In this document: one piece after another, positions 23,928-35,900 of the stretch
Layout of the letters: each line of letters opens with the position of its first letter
Numbering within the stretch: the stretch's first letter is position 1
Origin: Clusia tigrina
Taxonomy: Eukaryota; Arthropoda; Insecta; Diptera; Clusiidae
Direction of reading: 5' to 3'
Assembly (NCBI GenBank): GCA_920105625.2
Contig: OV050030.1
Span: 428,450,240-428,514,239 of the forward strand
DNA length: 64,000 nucleotides
Made by a program: the position numbers and the translations under genes
The notes under the pieces: generated by a model
What the model was told of the DNA's origin: nothing
Seen by the model: the letters and a program-made list of their open reading frames with translations, nothing else
The model's database searches: none

Positions 23928-26900
23928 GTAAGTATGCCAGTGACGTCATAGACGACACTTAATAATCATAGAAAACATTTAGTGCATCACTTTTGAAATC
24001 CAAAAAACGCCCGGGAAAGAGTATGAAGTGTACCCCAGTAGTCTGACTATAATTTGCGGAGTTGATAAAGAAGCAACAATAAAGTCACACGGTCATTATT
24101 CTACTTTGGAGACAGACACGACCGACTGAGAGATAGAGAGAGCGGTGGGGGTGGGGGGAGATATTCAATTTTTTCACATGGTTCCATTCTGCTACACTTC
24201 TTGCTGCAGGTGTTGGCACATCGTTACAAAGCACATAAACGACCGGCTGCGAAATACGTTATGAAAATTTAACAAGGATCACGTATAAACAATACCAAGA
24301 CAATAGCCTCCAAAGACCATTTCAAACTGGCGCTGTTTGTGGCTTGTGATTTTGCTGTTGTTGTTGTTTTTTGTTGTTGTCGGGTTTGTTTTGTTGTGTC
24401 GTTTTTGTTTGCAGTTCGGTTGCTTTTGTTGCGAATCCCTCTTTGTTTATTTTATTGTTGACTGAAGTTTACTTTTTTATTATTTCGAAATAAAATTATA
24501 ATATACGAGTTCTCGCATTATTATCACTCCTATTGCTTAAGTACTCTTTTATTTTTTTTCAACCAAATCCAACTGTGAGGAAATCCCAGGATTTCAATTA
24601 TACGCAAATATTAAGGTAAAATTTAATGCTCAAATATTGTACTTGGTGCAAATATGAGAAATGCCTCCACCTACTGTAGTGAGACTTATCTGACATAAGT
24701 TTACAAACGATCAAACTTCTTGAACAACTACAATAGCAGTGAACTCTCAGAGGGGTTTTGGGGCTACTAACCAAGATGCACTCGAGATAGGTACTTTGTT
24801 TCGGGGCAATCATTTCACAGCTAAAACTAGGACGTACGGTCTTTCAGTCTCTATTTGTTTGTGTTGATGGAACAACTAGATATCCATCAGACTACAAGAT
24901 ATCCATTGTACTATATTTGACGTTCCATTTTAATTTTCTTTGAATATTCCAGATTTGTTAACAAACCTTAGTAGATCCTTTGTCTCTAAGCAGCCAAAGT
25001 TTGCACTACTTACGTTGTACTATAAATACTTCGAACCTGATTCGCACAAGAAGTGGTCTACCGTCTCATCTTCCTCTGCACATGCCTGGCAAAGTGCGTC
25101 AAATCTTCCTCTGCACAGGTCTGGCAAAGTGCGTGTCATCTTCCTCTGCACAGGTCTGGCAAAGTGCACTGTCTGCAATGCCTATATTTTGCATATGCTT
25201 AGCCTGTCATTAGCCCTACCAGAAGTCTGCAGAAACCTTGACGTTCTATCGGAAATAACAGGCAGCATAGCCTTTGCTCATCTGCTGCCTCTTATAGCCC
25301 CCCATTCACGATTCTGTGCCCATGCAACCCAATCACCAATAGTGACAGGTATGGGAAGAACAGGTTCCGGTCAGTAAAACTGGTCTCAGATCCCTTTTCC
25401 GCTAGTTTGTCCGCGACTCCATTCCCCATAGCACCCATGTGTCCTTCATTCACTTTTAGGTTTGACATTTTGGTGGGGAACACGCGAAAATCTCCTGTAA
25501 GCTGTTTGTGGCTGCTCTATGAGGTGATGCAGCTGGACTACCTGGCCTTGTCTTTAGATGTCCCTGCTGTGAAACTAGGAGGTTCCCTGTTTACTAAATA
25601 CAATCACGTGCTAAATTGCTGTGGCTGCATTTATGCGAACGAAGCCTCTGTAACACCACAAATATCCAATTTGTCACTATTATTCTGAATCCCCTGGTAG
25701 AGTAATTCCACTAACAATAAAATAATTCGACTTCGCTGGCCAAAAAACCACCGATTCGCGAAGTTCATACTTATAGACACACATTTGGCAGCACTGGCAA
25801 CAAATGTTCTGCCAATTCTTATGTACAAACCCTATCTTATCCTGTCTTTGGTCTCGTTTCAAATACGCGATTTCTGGTTGTGACCCCTTACAAAATGCAA
25901 AACAATTTGAACCTCGCGAATCGAACGTTCTTACTTTCAAGCACACATCGAGGGAAAAGAAACTTAGTCCCACGAAATCTGGGGCTGAACTGGCAATATC
26001 CGCTGCTGGGTATGCTATGAGTGGAGGTACTCCCACTTTCCGTACTCATTTAACTGTGCATACAAAGCGTGGAATAAAGCAACCTTAAAGGCTTTATGAG
26101 CCTCATTACACTTCGTTTTTATTGTTCAGCTCAACCGGTTTTTTAATGCGAGTACACTAACAGAGTTGGTGGCAACAATGAACGGGGGAACCTTTGAGAA
26201 GCAACAAAGGGTTGTGTGGGGACGAATTGTGTGCTGGAATGGTGTGTTTCATGCCATACTTGCCTGTGCACTGCATGCATGGCTGTCCAAGTACTCGCAT
26301 GCGTGGCTGTGTGTGTGTGTGTGTGTGCTTTTGTTTCCACTATAATATTCTTAATAGTGTCTCTCCGAACTGTTCCAGTGTGCGATTGTGCGTTGTTAGT
26401 CGTTACTTGATGTCGCGTGGAACGTAAAATAATATTTTATTGTCTGCAAATTTTCTAATATTTTCACCTGTTTTTCCTTTGATGTGCTTGTATCGCAGTG
26501 TTTCGCTTACTTGCCCGCACACTCGCCAGTCGCGTTTTCTCATTTACCTCTCTATTTATGGACTATTTATTTGTTGGATGGATTATGTTGGCAATTTTAA
26601 GTTGAAAAAATATTGTTAAAAGCTGGGAGTTATATTTGTAACTCCAAATCCAATTACTACCGAGCGATGATTTATGTTGTCTCGAATGCATCCAATTGGA
26701 AAGATGTAGCGTCCGCACGTGTCACATGGCATTCCTCCAGCACCTGTCTCTGGCAATATTACTATCAGGACAGCCATCCTGCCATCGCAGTGGAATCTTC
26801 GGCACGGAACGAAAGTGTTGTTAGACGAGATTAATTAAGAATTAAACTATTTTTCATTTGGGAAAAAGATTTAAAAAATACATGGCTGTGCTGTACCGGA

Positions 26901-29900
26901 CGTAATGTCACGGGGCACTCAAAATTCATAGGAAGGGAGAATGAAAGGAAGGCAGCAAAGTAAGAAGAAAATGGGTGCAATTGCTGGCACAGATGAGCCT
27001 ATGACAGTTAAGTTAGGGCTCTTTCAAATAATATTTAAATGTGTCGCTTGCCAGGACAGGGCGCTGCGTTTTGTGTATACACGTACCAGTACGTGTAAGA
27101 GCAGAGCAGTGTCCATGTGAGTCCGCACCCTGTTTTCGGCGTTATTGCCTTCTTACTACTGACTTTCATGGCCATAAAAAATTCCAAATGGTCACATAAG
27201 GACTTGTCAAAGATCACGTACGCAATAAATATTGCTTATTCGTTTGGACCTTCCTTGTTTTTATTGCCAGGCTGTCCTTACCGCTCCTTTTTATTTTTAA
27301 AATTTTTATATTACACGGAACTGTATTCATACTAATTTATGTTTTAGCTACACCGTATTTATGGCAAATATATTTATTTAAATTCCGTCATTTACCTTCT
27401 CTACTGAGCGTTCACAATCCGCGTAAATTTCCAAGGATTCATCCTGGATTTATTATTTTCCCATACGGGCACGTACATTGATGTGGAGATGTTAAATTCA
27501 ATAATAAATAAATCGTTTTAGTATTAGGGTGCAATTTATGGATGAAAAACAAAAAATGCGACTATGAGAGACGATTTGTGGCAAAATAAAGCAATGCATA
27601 AGTGAGAGAGGATCTTTTGAATGAAGTACTTGCATTCAAATTAAAGGGGAGAACGGTGTCGGTGTAAAGAAAGAATAATGCAGTAGTGCATCAGTATATA
27701 TTATAAATAATCAATACTATAGAGTTTCATTTTACCGTGGCTTTTAAACGATAACAATTTTGGTTGAAAAACTGGAACGATAAGCAAAATTTTTGTAGAG
27801 CACTCACAGACTGATAAGAAATGATCCGTCAATGTTGATAATTTTCTATGATAAGAGACTTATTCCATACACAAACCATACAAAATCTGACTTGGCAGCA
27901 GGTCGCTAAGACGCATAAGCGAACCAATCACAACTCATACAGAATTGAAGCGAGTTGCGGCTCAATTTGGGCACTTCCCTCTTTGGTTTTAGTCTGTCAG
28001 AGTAAGAAAGTGGCTCACAACGGAATATACTTTTGTTTTCAGTAGTTTAATAGAGCCAGCATCCGGTTCACCATCCGAAAAGAAGTTAGTTGAAAGGTAT
28101 GAATTAAGAAGTTGGTATTCCGGATGGTAGACAATTTCCGGGCAATCATTTAATATATCAATAGATTCGGCCGATAGATCTATTATTGTGTAGGGGTTTC
28201 AAAGCACTGCGACCTTTCGATTTATTGTGCCCCAATCAGAGGTTCAAAGTACATCTTTGAGTCCTATCCTCTGGATAAATGTCATGACAAGTTTTTGCTC
28301 TATAGGTTTCACATCACAAGCAGAGCCTTGGAAGAATCCCAAGTATTTGCTGCGGGTGTGCCTGAGTGCCTGAGATATTGTGTCAGCACATGCAAGGACG
28401 TCTCCTATTGCTCCATACAGAATCTGCTGGAGCCCTCCGAGGTGACCCCCATCCTCACCATATGAGAGTACAATTTTCAGTACCCTGTGATCATCCTAAG
28501 ACTATTCTTTGAGAGATTGGTGAGTGATTCGAATTTTTTTAGATGGTATGTCGCTAGCAGACTCTTTGATAACGTTAGGCCTGGTATGTTAACCCAGTGT
28601 TTGTGCCTCATCGATCTTAAGCTGGTTGAACACCACACCTTGCCTGCACCACAGAGGAATTATAATTAAAGAATTATAATTATTACACGCAACAAATTGA
28701 AAATCATTACATTATGCCGTTATCATCAACAATTATTTGAATATTTCTGTCGTTGTCTGCTACAGAAAAAATTCACGATGAGTTGTTTCTGTTTGGTCGC
28801 CAAACGCTAATTTTCTATCGTAAAATTCTGTAGCTAATCTACTGTGTACTGGATTCTGTTTCTGTTGCAAATGTACTGGATTCTGTTTCTGTTGCCGTTT
28901 TTGCTTTATGTCACTCTGCACCTTTACCGACTTAACGATCCTTACCGATTTAACGACTTTACCGACATAACGACTCTTACCGACATAACGACTCTTACGG
29001 ATATAACTACTTTTACCGACATAACGACTCTTATCGACATAACGACCCTTACCGACATAACGACTTAACGACCCTTACCGACATAACGACTCATAACCGA
29101 CATAACGACTCTTACCGACTTAACGACCCTTACCGACTTAACGACCGTTACCGACTTAACGATCATTACCGACTTAACGACTCTTAACGACTTAACGACT
29201 CTTAACGACTTAACGACCCTTACCGACATAACGACCCTTACCGACTTAACGGCCCTTACCGATGTCTAACGCTATTTTGGTTGTCACTGAAAATGATTAT
29301 ATAATACAAATAAATAAACTGTTTCTGGAACGTCACTTAACATATGAGTAGAAACCAACTAACAAACACATCCTTGTTAAGTTATGTTCAGTTTCACTAG
29401 ACCGATGGTCGTTTTACCTCTTAAACATGCCCTTAAATGTGTGTTGTGGTAGCTAACCCTGCTATCTTATGTTCTGTTCAACCAGACCTGTAGGAGTTAA
29501 AAATTAAAATCCAAATCAGAAGCATCGAAGCTAGAGTAAGGACGAAATGCACGCAATGCCACTATTGCCACTTTAAACACCAGAAGGTCCACACGAGTAT
29601 ATTCGCCTGGCTAAGCGTGTGTTTGTGTTTCGTTGGGGCACCGTCCGAGCGGCGTGCACGCACACACACACACACACACACACACATTCTCGTATGTACT
29701 GATACAAGGGAACGTTTCCTGATCAATTACAGTAATGTGAAAAATATTGTGATTGCTGGTTTGTTGTACGAGTATCTTCGAGCGTCGAGCGGCGAGCGTG
29801 GAGCAGCCGGTCCAGAGTGCCGAATCAGCCAGTGCCAGCACTTTATCTGGCCAAACGCACGAACATGTTCCGAACCAGCACGAAGCAATTCCGGGCAATT

Positions 29901-32900
29901 AAATCACTTTGATGGTAATTTGGATTAATATTGTGTTGTCCATTTAGGCCGTACGAACAATTACTTTGGCAAATGTGTACCCCTGATTAGGTAAATCTAA
30001 AATAGATTTATTAGCCAGTTTCATTGTATACGAAAGCGAGCAGTGATAGAGAGACAGAGTGCAATTTGGCTAAGGGCAATGCTTTTAGCCATTGCAACCA
30101 GCGCCTGCCTGCCTGTACGTGCAAATGCGCCTGAAGTTTTTGCCCGTTCGATTTTTGGCAAGTCGAAATTGTTGCTGCGATATTTATTTGGCTTATGTGT
30201 GTGCACATGCAGGATATGAGTGTGTTGTGAGGTGAAAGTGCGTTTATTTGAGCGGGGGAGGGAGGGGGTGTCCTCTGCGTGGAATTGGCCAACCAATTGG
30301 GGGAAGTGGTGGTGCAGAATGCTCCTAATGGAAATTTCATGTTTGATACAATATTAATTTGTTAGATAAATAATAGTTTTAGTTCAGATTAATTAGCCTG
30401 GCATAATTTATAGATGTCCATGGCCAGGTCAGCTTCGCAAATGATGGAAATAAAGCCAATATTGTAAATTCCTTATCTTGAAATGAATGAACTGGTTGGA
30501 AGCCAACACAGACTAAATGGGAATTTAAACCGAAATAAGGACCTGAAATTACACACATGAGGAAATGATAAACACTCGTATTAAAATAAATTATATGTTT
30601 TCGGCAAAGGTAAATAAGATAGAAGGTCCCGGTCCCGGCTGGCTAGCAGCGGCCACAGTACTGCATGTACATATCAACTTCAATGGTCATACTAATGGTT
30701 TGCCATGGTGGGTATGCGCTCACCACAACGCGGAAATTCTGCGGGAAATCTGACTTCGTTCCGTCTCAAATGTTGCTCAAATTCGTTGCATGAGTAAGAA
30801 TAGTTAAACTGAAAAAATCCTCGGCTGAATATTAATGTAATTTTTATTTTCTGGCATGTGTTCGTCTTTCATTTGTCGTCGTCGTTTCGGGTGGGCTGCC
30901 TTCCAACCCTCCGGCAGACCCACCGACCGACCATTCATTCATCTGCACATCATACTTCTTAAAAGTTTTAAAAATGCATTAAATAAATTCCGCTCCAACA
31001 TTTGCACAGATAGGCAGGCAGGCGAGGCGAGGCGAGGCGAGGCGAGGCGAGGCGGCACATTGGCAAATGTTGTGTTTTTTTCAAAGTTCAGTTCGTTGAA
31101 TGCCGAAAGTAGTGTGGAGAGGAAATGGAGTATGGAGTCAGATAATTGTTTTTTTCTTTGTATTATTATTATTTTTTTCAATTGCGATGGGTTATGAGGA
31201 GATTCCTCGCAGTTGTGCCTGTTGTTGGCCTTTGTGGCTTTGGTCTGCCAACTTGCATACATACGTATTCGTATCCGTATCCGTATATACCCGCACATGA
31301 AGAACCATATTTCATTAAAATATTCTTTCTTTCGTTCGCCAACTAAGGTAAGAATTCATAAAGACCCGTGCATATAGCTGGGCACCTAACTATGCACGAG
31401 TTCATTCTCTATTTTGGTGAATGTCGAGCATAATTTCTTTTTACGACTTCTGTTAGCCTGAAAATTGCATTTGTGCTGTTAATTATTGTTTTAGTTTAGT
31501 TTTGACATGAATAATTGTGTTTATGGGTTTAATTTGTTTGCTTTACTAAAAGTTGTACTTAGGCAAACATTCAGTTTGAATAGGCAAAGTCTGCAGCAAA
31601 GACATCGTTACACCGGCGCAGCGGAACAGGGAATTTGCAATTACAAATCACATCATTAAAAATACAAAATGTTTCCTTTTTAAACTAATATTTGGTGCTA
31701 ATGTTCGGAACACTATTCTATATTTATAGCCTGAAGCTGATCGCTAGAATTCTACCGAAGTAAATTCAATATTGTCATTACTCCTTCACATTTATGAACT
31801 AGAACAGAATCTCAGACAGAATATAACAGAATCTCAGACAGAATTTAACATAATCTCAGACAGAATATCAGTCAGAATACAACAGAATCTCAGACAGAAT
31901 ACAACAGAATCTCAGACAGAATATAACAGAATCTCAGACAGAATTTAACATAATCTCAGACAGAATATAACAGAATATCAGACAGAATACAACAGAATCT
32001 CAGACAGAATATAACAGAATCTCACACAGAATATAACAGAATCTCAAACAAAATATAACAGAATCTCAGACAGAATACAACAGAATATACAATAGAAGCA
32101 GAATATTTTTTTAAAATCTTTACATCGTAGTTGTTCCAAGCTTAAAGAAACAGGGATGAGACATATTTTTATCTGATAAACCACAATAGTTCTTCTCAAG
32201 AGATTGTGAACCAAAGAACACATTTGGATGGACAACATTTGGAGAAGCACGGAGCGTAGAAATCTTAGTATTTTACGAGTCTGAAAAGTATTCAGAGTTT
32301 CCAACTAAACTCTCCTAATGAATAATCTTACGACCTCTAATGACGACGCTGAATTTGAAATTATCCAGTCCAAGAAGCCTTTGATTTTAAAATATGTCCC
32401 AAGTTCTCGCACTTAAATCCTTACAACGAAAAAGTTTCCCAAATATTTATGGTTAACTATTGAAAGAGTGATTCGACAAATCTTGGAGAAAATCAGTGAA
32501 AGGACATAAGAATGCATCTGGGAATATACTTTTTCACTGAAATATATCCCCTATAATAGAGGAGGGTAATCAAAAATATCTTCAATAAATCCACGACAAA
32601 CACATACGAGGTTCGGTCAATTAGTCCCAGAAAATTTACATAAGGAACATATTCGACAAAAAAACGTTTTGTTATTCAACATATTCTCCTTTTAGCTCGA
32701 TACACTTCATCCAATGTTTCTCGAATTTTTGATGATTTCCAAATAATGCCATTTCTCAAGGCCATTTCGATGACCTCTTCATTCGACCCAAATCTCTTAC
32801 CGTCGAGCCACTTCTTCATATTTGGAAAGAGAAAATAGTCGCAGTCGCAGGGGGCTAAATCTGGAGAATATGCTGGATGAGGGAGCAATTCGTATCCTAA

Positions 32901-35900
32901 TTCATCCAATTTCCATGGCGACTGCGGACTTCTGCGCCGGTGAGTTGTCCTGGTGGAAGAGAACTTTTTTCCTCGCCAAATACGTTCGTTTTTGTTTCAA
33001 ATCACCGTTGAATCGATCCAACAGCTCTGCATAATATGCGCCGGAGTTTTTCTCTTTTGAAGGTAATCGATGTGAATGACACCGCGGGCATTCCAAAAAA
33101 CTGTCACCATGACCTTGTTGGCCGACAGACCCACTTTGGCCTTCTTCGCCTTCGATTCACCAGGAGAAGTCCACTGTATCGACTGTTGCTTGGTCTCTGG
33201 TGTGTTGTGATAAATCCATGTTTCGTCCACGCCTACGAAAGGCTCAAAAACTCGTTCGGATTGCGATTGAACATTGCAAACCACTCCTTTGGAGTTGTCA
33301 AACGATTGCGTTTGTTGGAAATCGTGAACAAACGTGGCACCCATCTTGCTGAGAGCGTTTTCATATACAAATATTTATGAAAAATTTATCCTTATGATAA
33401 GCCTGTAGCCCCTTCAAGTTCGCGCACCTTCAGCCGCCGATCGTCCAATGTCATATCCTGGATTTTATCGACCATTTCTGGTGTGGTAACCTCAATTGAG
33501 CGACCAGAAAGTTCGGCATCATTTGTGCTGGTACGCCCGCACCGAATTTGATTAAATCAGTGGTGGATGGTTTCGATGGTGAAGGGTCCCCTTTTGAAAG
33601 ACGGATTCCATTAAGCGTGATACGCATTTAAAATCAAATTAAACGAACTGGGATTTATTTATATCGGATTTGCCTTGATTATTTATTTACTGTTGCAATA
33701 TATTTGATGCGATTATGTTTGGTACACCATGTCCGCTAAAAGGCCTCGACAAACCGAAATTGTCGCGTATATATGAGGTTGGATTTTACCAACTGCCTGT
33801 CTGATATTCCCCTTGAGCTCTCCAATCGTGGTAGGTTGACCTCGAGACGCTACCAAAATACACACCAAACTGTTAGTTTTTCTGGATGCAGTGGACGATA
33901 TAAGATCCTACACGATTGGGTTCAGCCCACTGTCGCTAATTTTGTTTGTTGACGCAGCCATCTTCTCTTCTTTCGTGGCCTAATCACAGAATCAGCGAAA
34001 CAACTCGCACTCAGGCAACGACCGCACTTAACAGCGCTCGCCACAGGCGCCTCTGCTTTGCGCGTGTCTTCTCCAATTCATCGTCCAGCGGCTTCCGCTT
34101 CGAACACCTTTTTCGCTGGAGCTTCTTCATCCATACGCACGACATGTCCAAGCCAGTGCAGATGTTGTATAGTGATGCTTCTGACTATGTCGATATCAGC
34201 GTAGAACTTGTACAGTTCATGGTTCATCCGAATACGGTACTCGCGCCGACACGAACAGCACCGAAAATTTTACGAAGAATTTTCCTCTCGTGCAATCCCG
34301 TACGCGGCTGCATCAGTTTGCGACACAACCCATGCTTCTGTGCCATAGAGCAACACGGGTACGATGAGCGTCTTGTAGAGTGTCAGCTGGACGATCAATA
34401 GAGGGCTCTACTACACATTTGCTTACTGAGCCTTAGTAACACCTATTAGCAAATGTGATTCTTCGTTGAATCTCCAGGTTAACGTCTATAAATTCCGTAT
34501 ATAAATTCCTTGACAACTTCAAAAGTACAGTTGTCAGTTGTAACATGGGATCTTAACGTCGAGTATCCCTGCTGGTGGACAGCATATACTTTGTCTAGAT
34601 CGTCATATCCACTTTCACTGATTCTGCAGCAGTAACATCTCGCTTGCAACGTCCAATGATGTCGATGTCATCAGCATATGCGAGGAGCTGGACACTTTTG
34701 TAGAAAATAGTGCCATTCCGATGTACACCGGCCTTCCGCAGTAACCCTTCCATGGTGAAATTGAAGAGGTCGCACGACAGTGGTCTGAAACCCCGCACGG
34801 TATTAAAAGGTACGGAGAGGTCACTTCCTACGTTGACAGAGCTTAACGTACTGCTCAATGTCATTCTACAGAATGTATTGGCTCCGCAGGAATACCGAAC
34901 TAAGACATGGTGGTGGCATATAGACAATCCCTTATCTGGCTATCGAAAGCAGTTTTATAGTCGACAAAGAGATCTGTTTCTCGTGGGTTCTCTCCAGGAC
35001 TTGGCGCAGCGTGAAGACCTGGTCAGTGGTGGACTTTCCAGGTCTAAAACTGCACTGATAAGGTCCAATCAGTGTGTTGGCATCTGGTTTTAGTCTATCA
35101 CACAATACGCTAGATAGAACCTTATAAGAGATGGCAATAATACTGATTCCCCGGTAGTTGGCGCATATCGTCGGGTCACCTTTCTTCAATACAGGGCAGA
35201 GGACACTGAGCTTCCAATCGTCGGGCATGCTTTCTTCTAGCCATATTTTATTGATGAGCTGATGCATGCACTCCCTCAGCTCATCCCCGGCCCTGAACAA
35301 TTTTGTAGGCAGTCCATCGCCACCAGCTGCTTTGTTGTTCTTTGGTCGCTGAAGCTGTTGACGAAGTCATTATAACAAAAACTGGTTTTTATCGCTGAAT
35401 GAGTATTTTTGAATCTTGAGAATATCCCAAAGAAACGTCTCCGTTTCAATTGCCCACCCGGGTTCAGCTCATGCATTAATTAAATCTTATACTGAGGGAG
35501 TGCACAAAAATCGCCCTGTCAAGCCCTTTAATGGGGAACGACTCTTTTGATTTTCACACATATGTACATTAAACTCCGCGGCGTTGTTTTCATTGACTGA
35601 GTGTTATGGCGACGAACAGGGGCTGGTGAATCCAGTACAGAACCGCATACGAGTCTCCCTTTGCCAAAAGTGTGGTCTAATGAATTTTTAGTTCACATGC
35701 TAAAAATCGACCAACTTTGCACATTTCTACTTTCCGAAAAAACTATGAATATTAAAATGTTCTTATCCGAGATAAAACGTTCATTGTCTCCAGTAACACG
35801 AGGTACGAGATGCGAGGTTTCTGAAAGTCTCGTCATGAAAATCCCTTACCTCATCGGTTATACGATTAGAAGTGATGCCTCTGAGTGAGTAAAGCTTGAA

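Noticed and set aside
23640..23951. Frame reading MPLPRGSTQVHHGHRHC in Camta exon 1
   Set aside because: An out-of-frame shadow of the His/Gln-rich exon; splicing phase supports the frame starting at 23429.
24940..25377. 145-codon + strand open frame
   Set aside because: It is the reverse of the LINE RNase H/Cys-motif remnant; the coding signal is on the - strand.
29611..29898. 95-codon - strand open frame
   Set aside because: It covers the CA microsatellite in antisense and shows no conserved motif.
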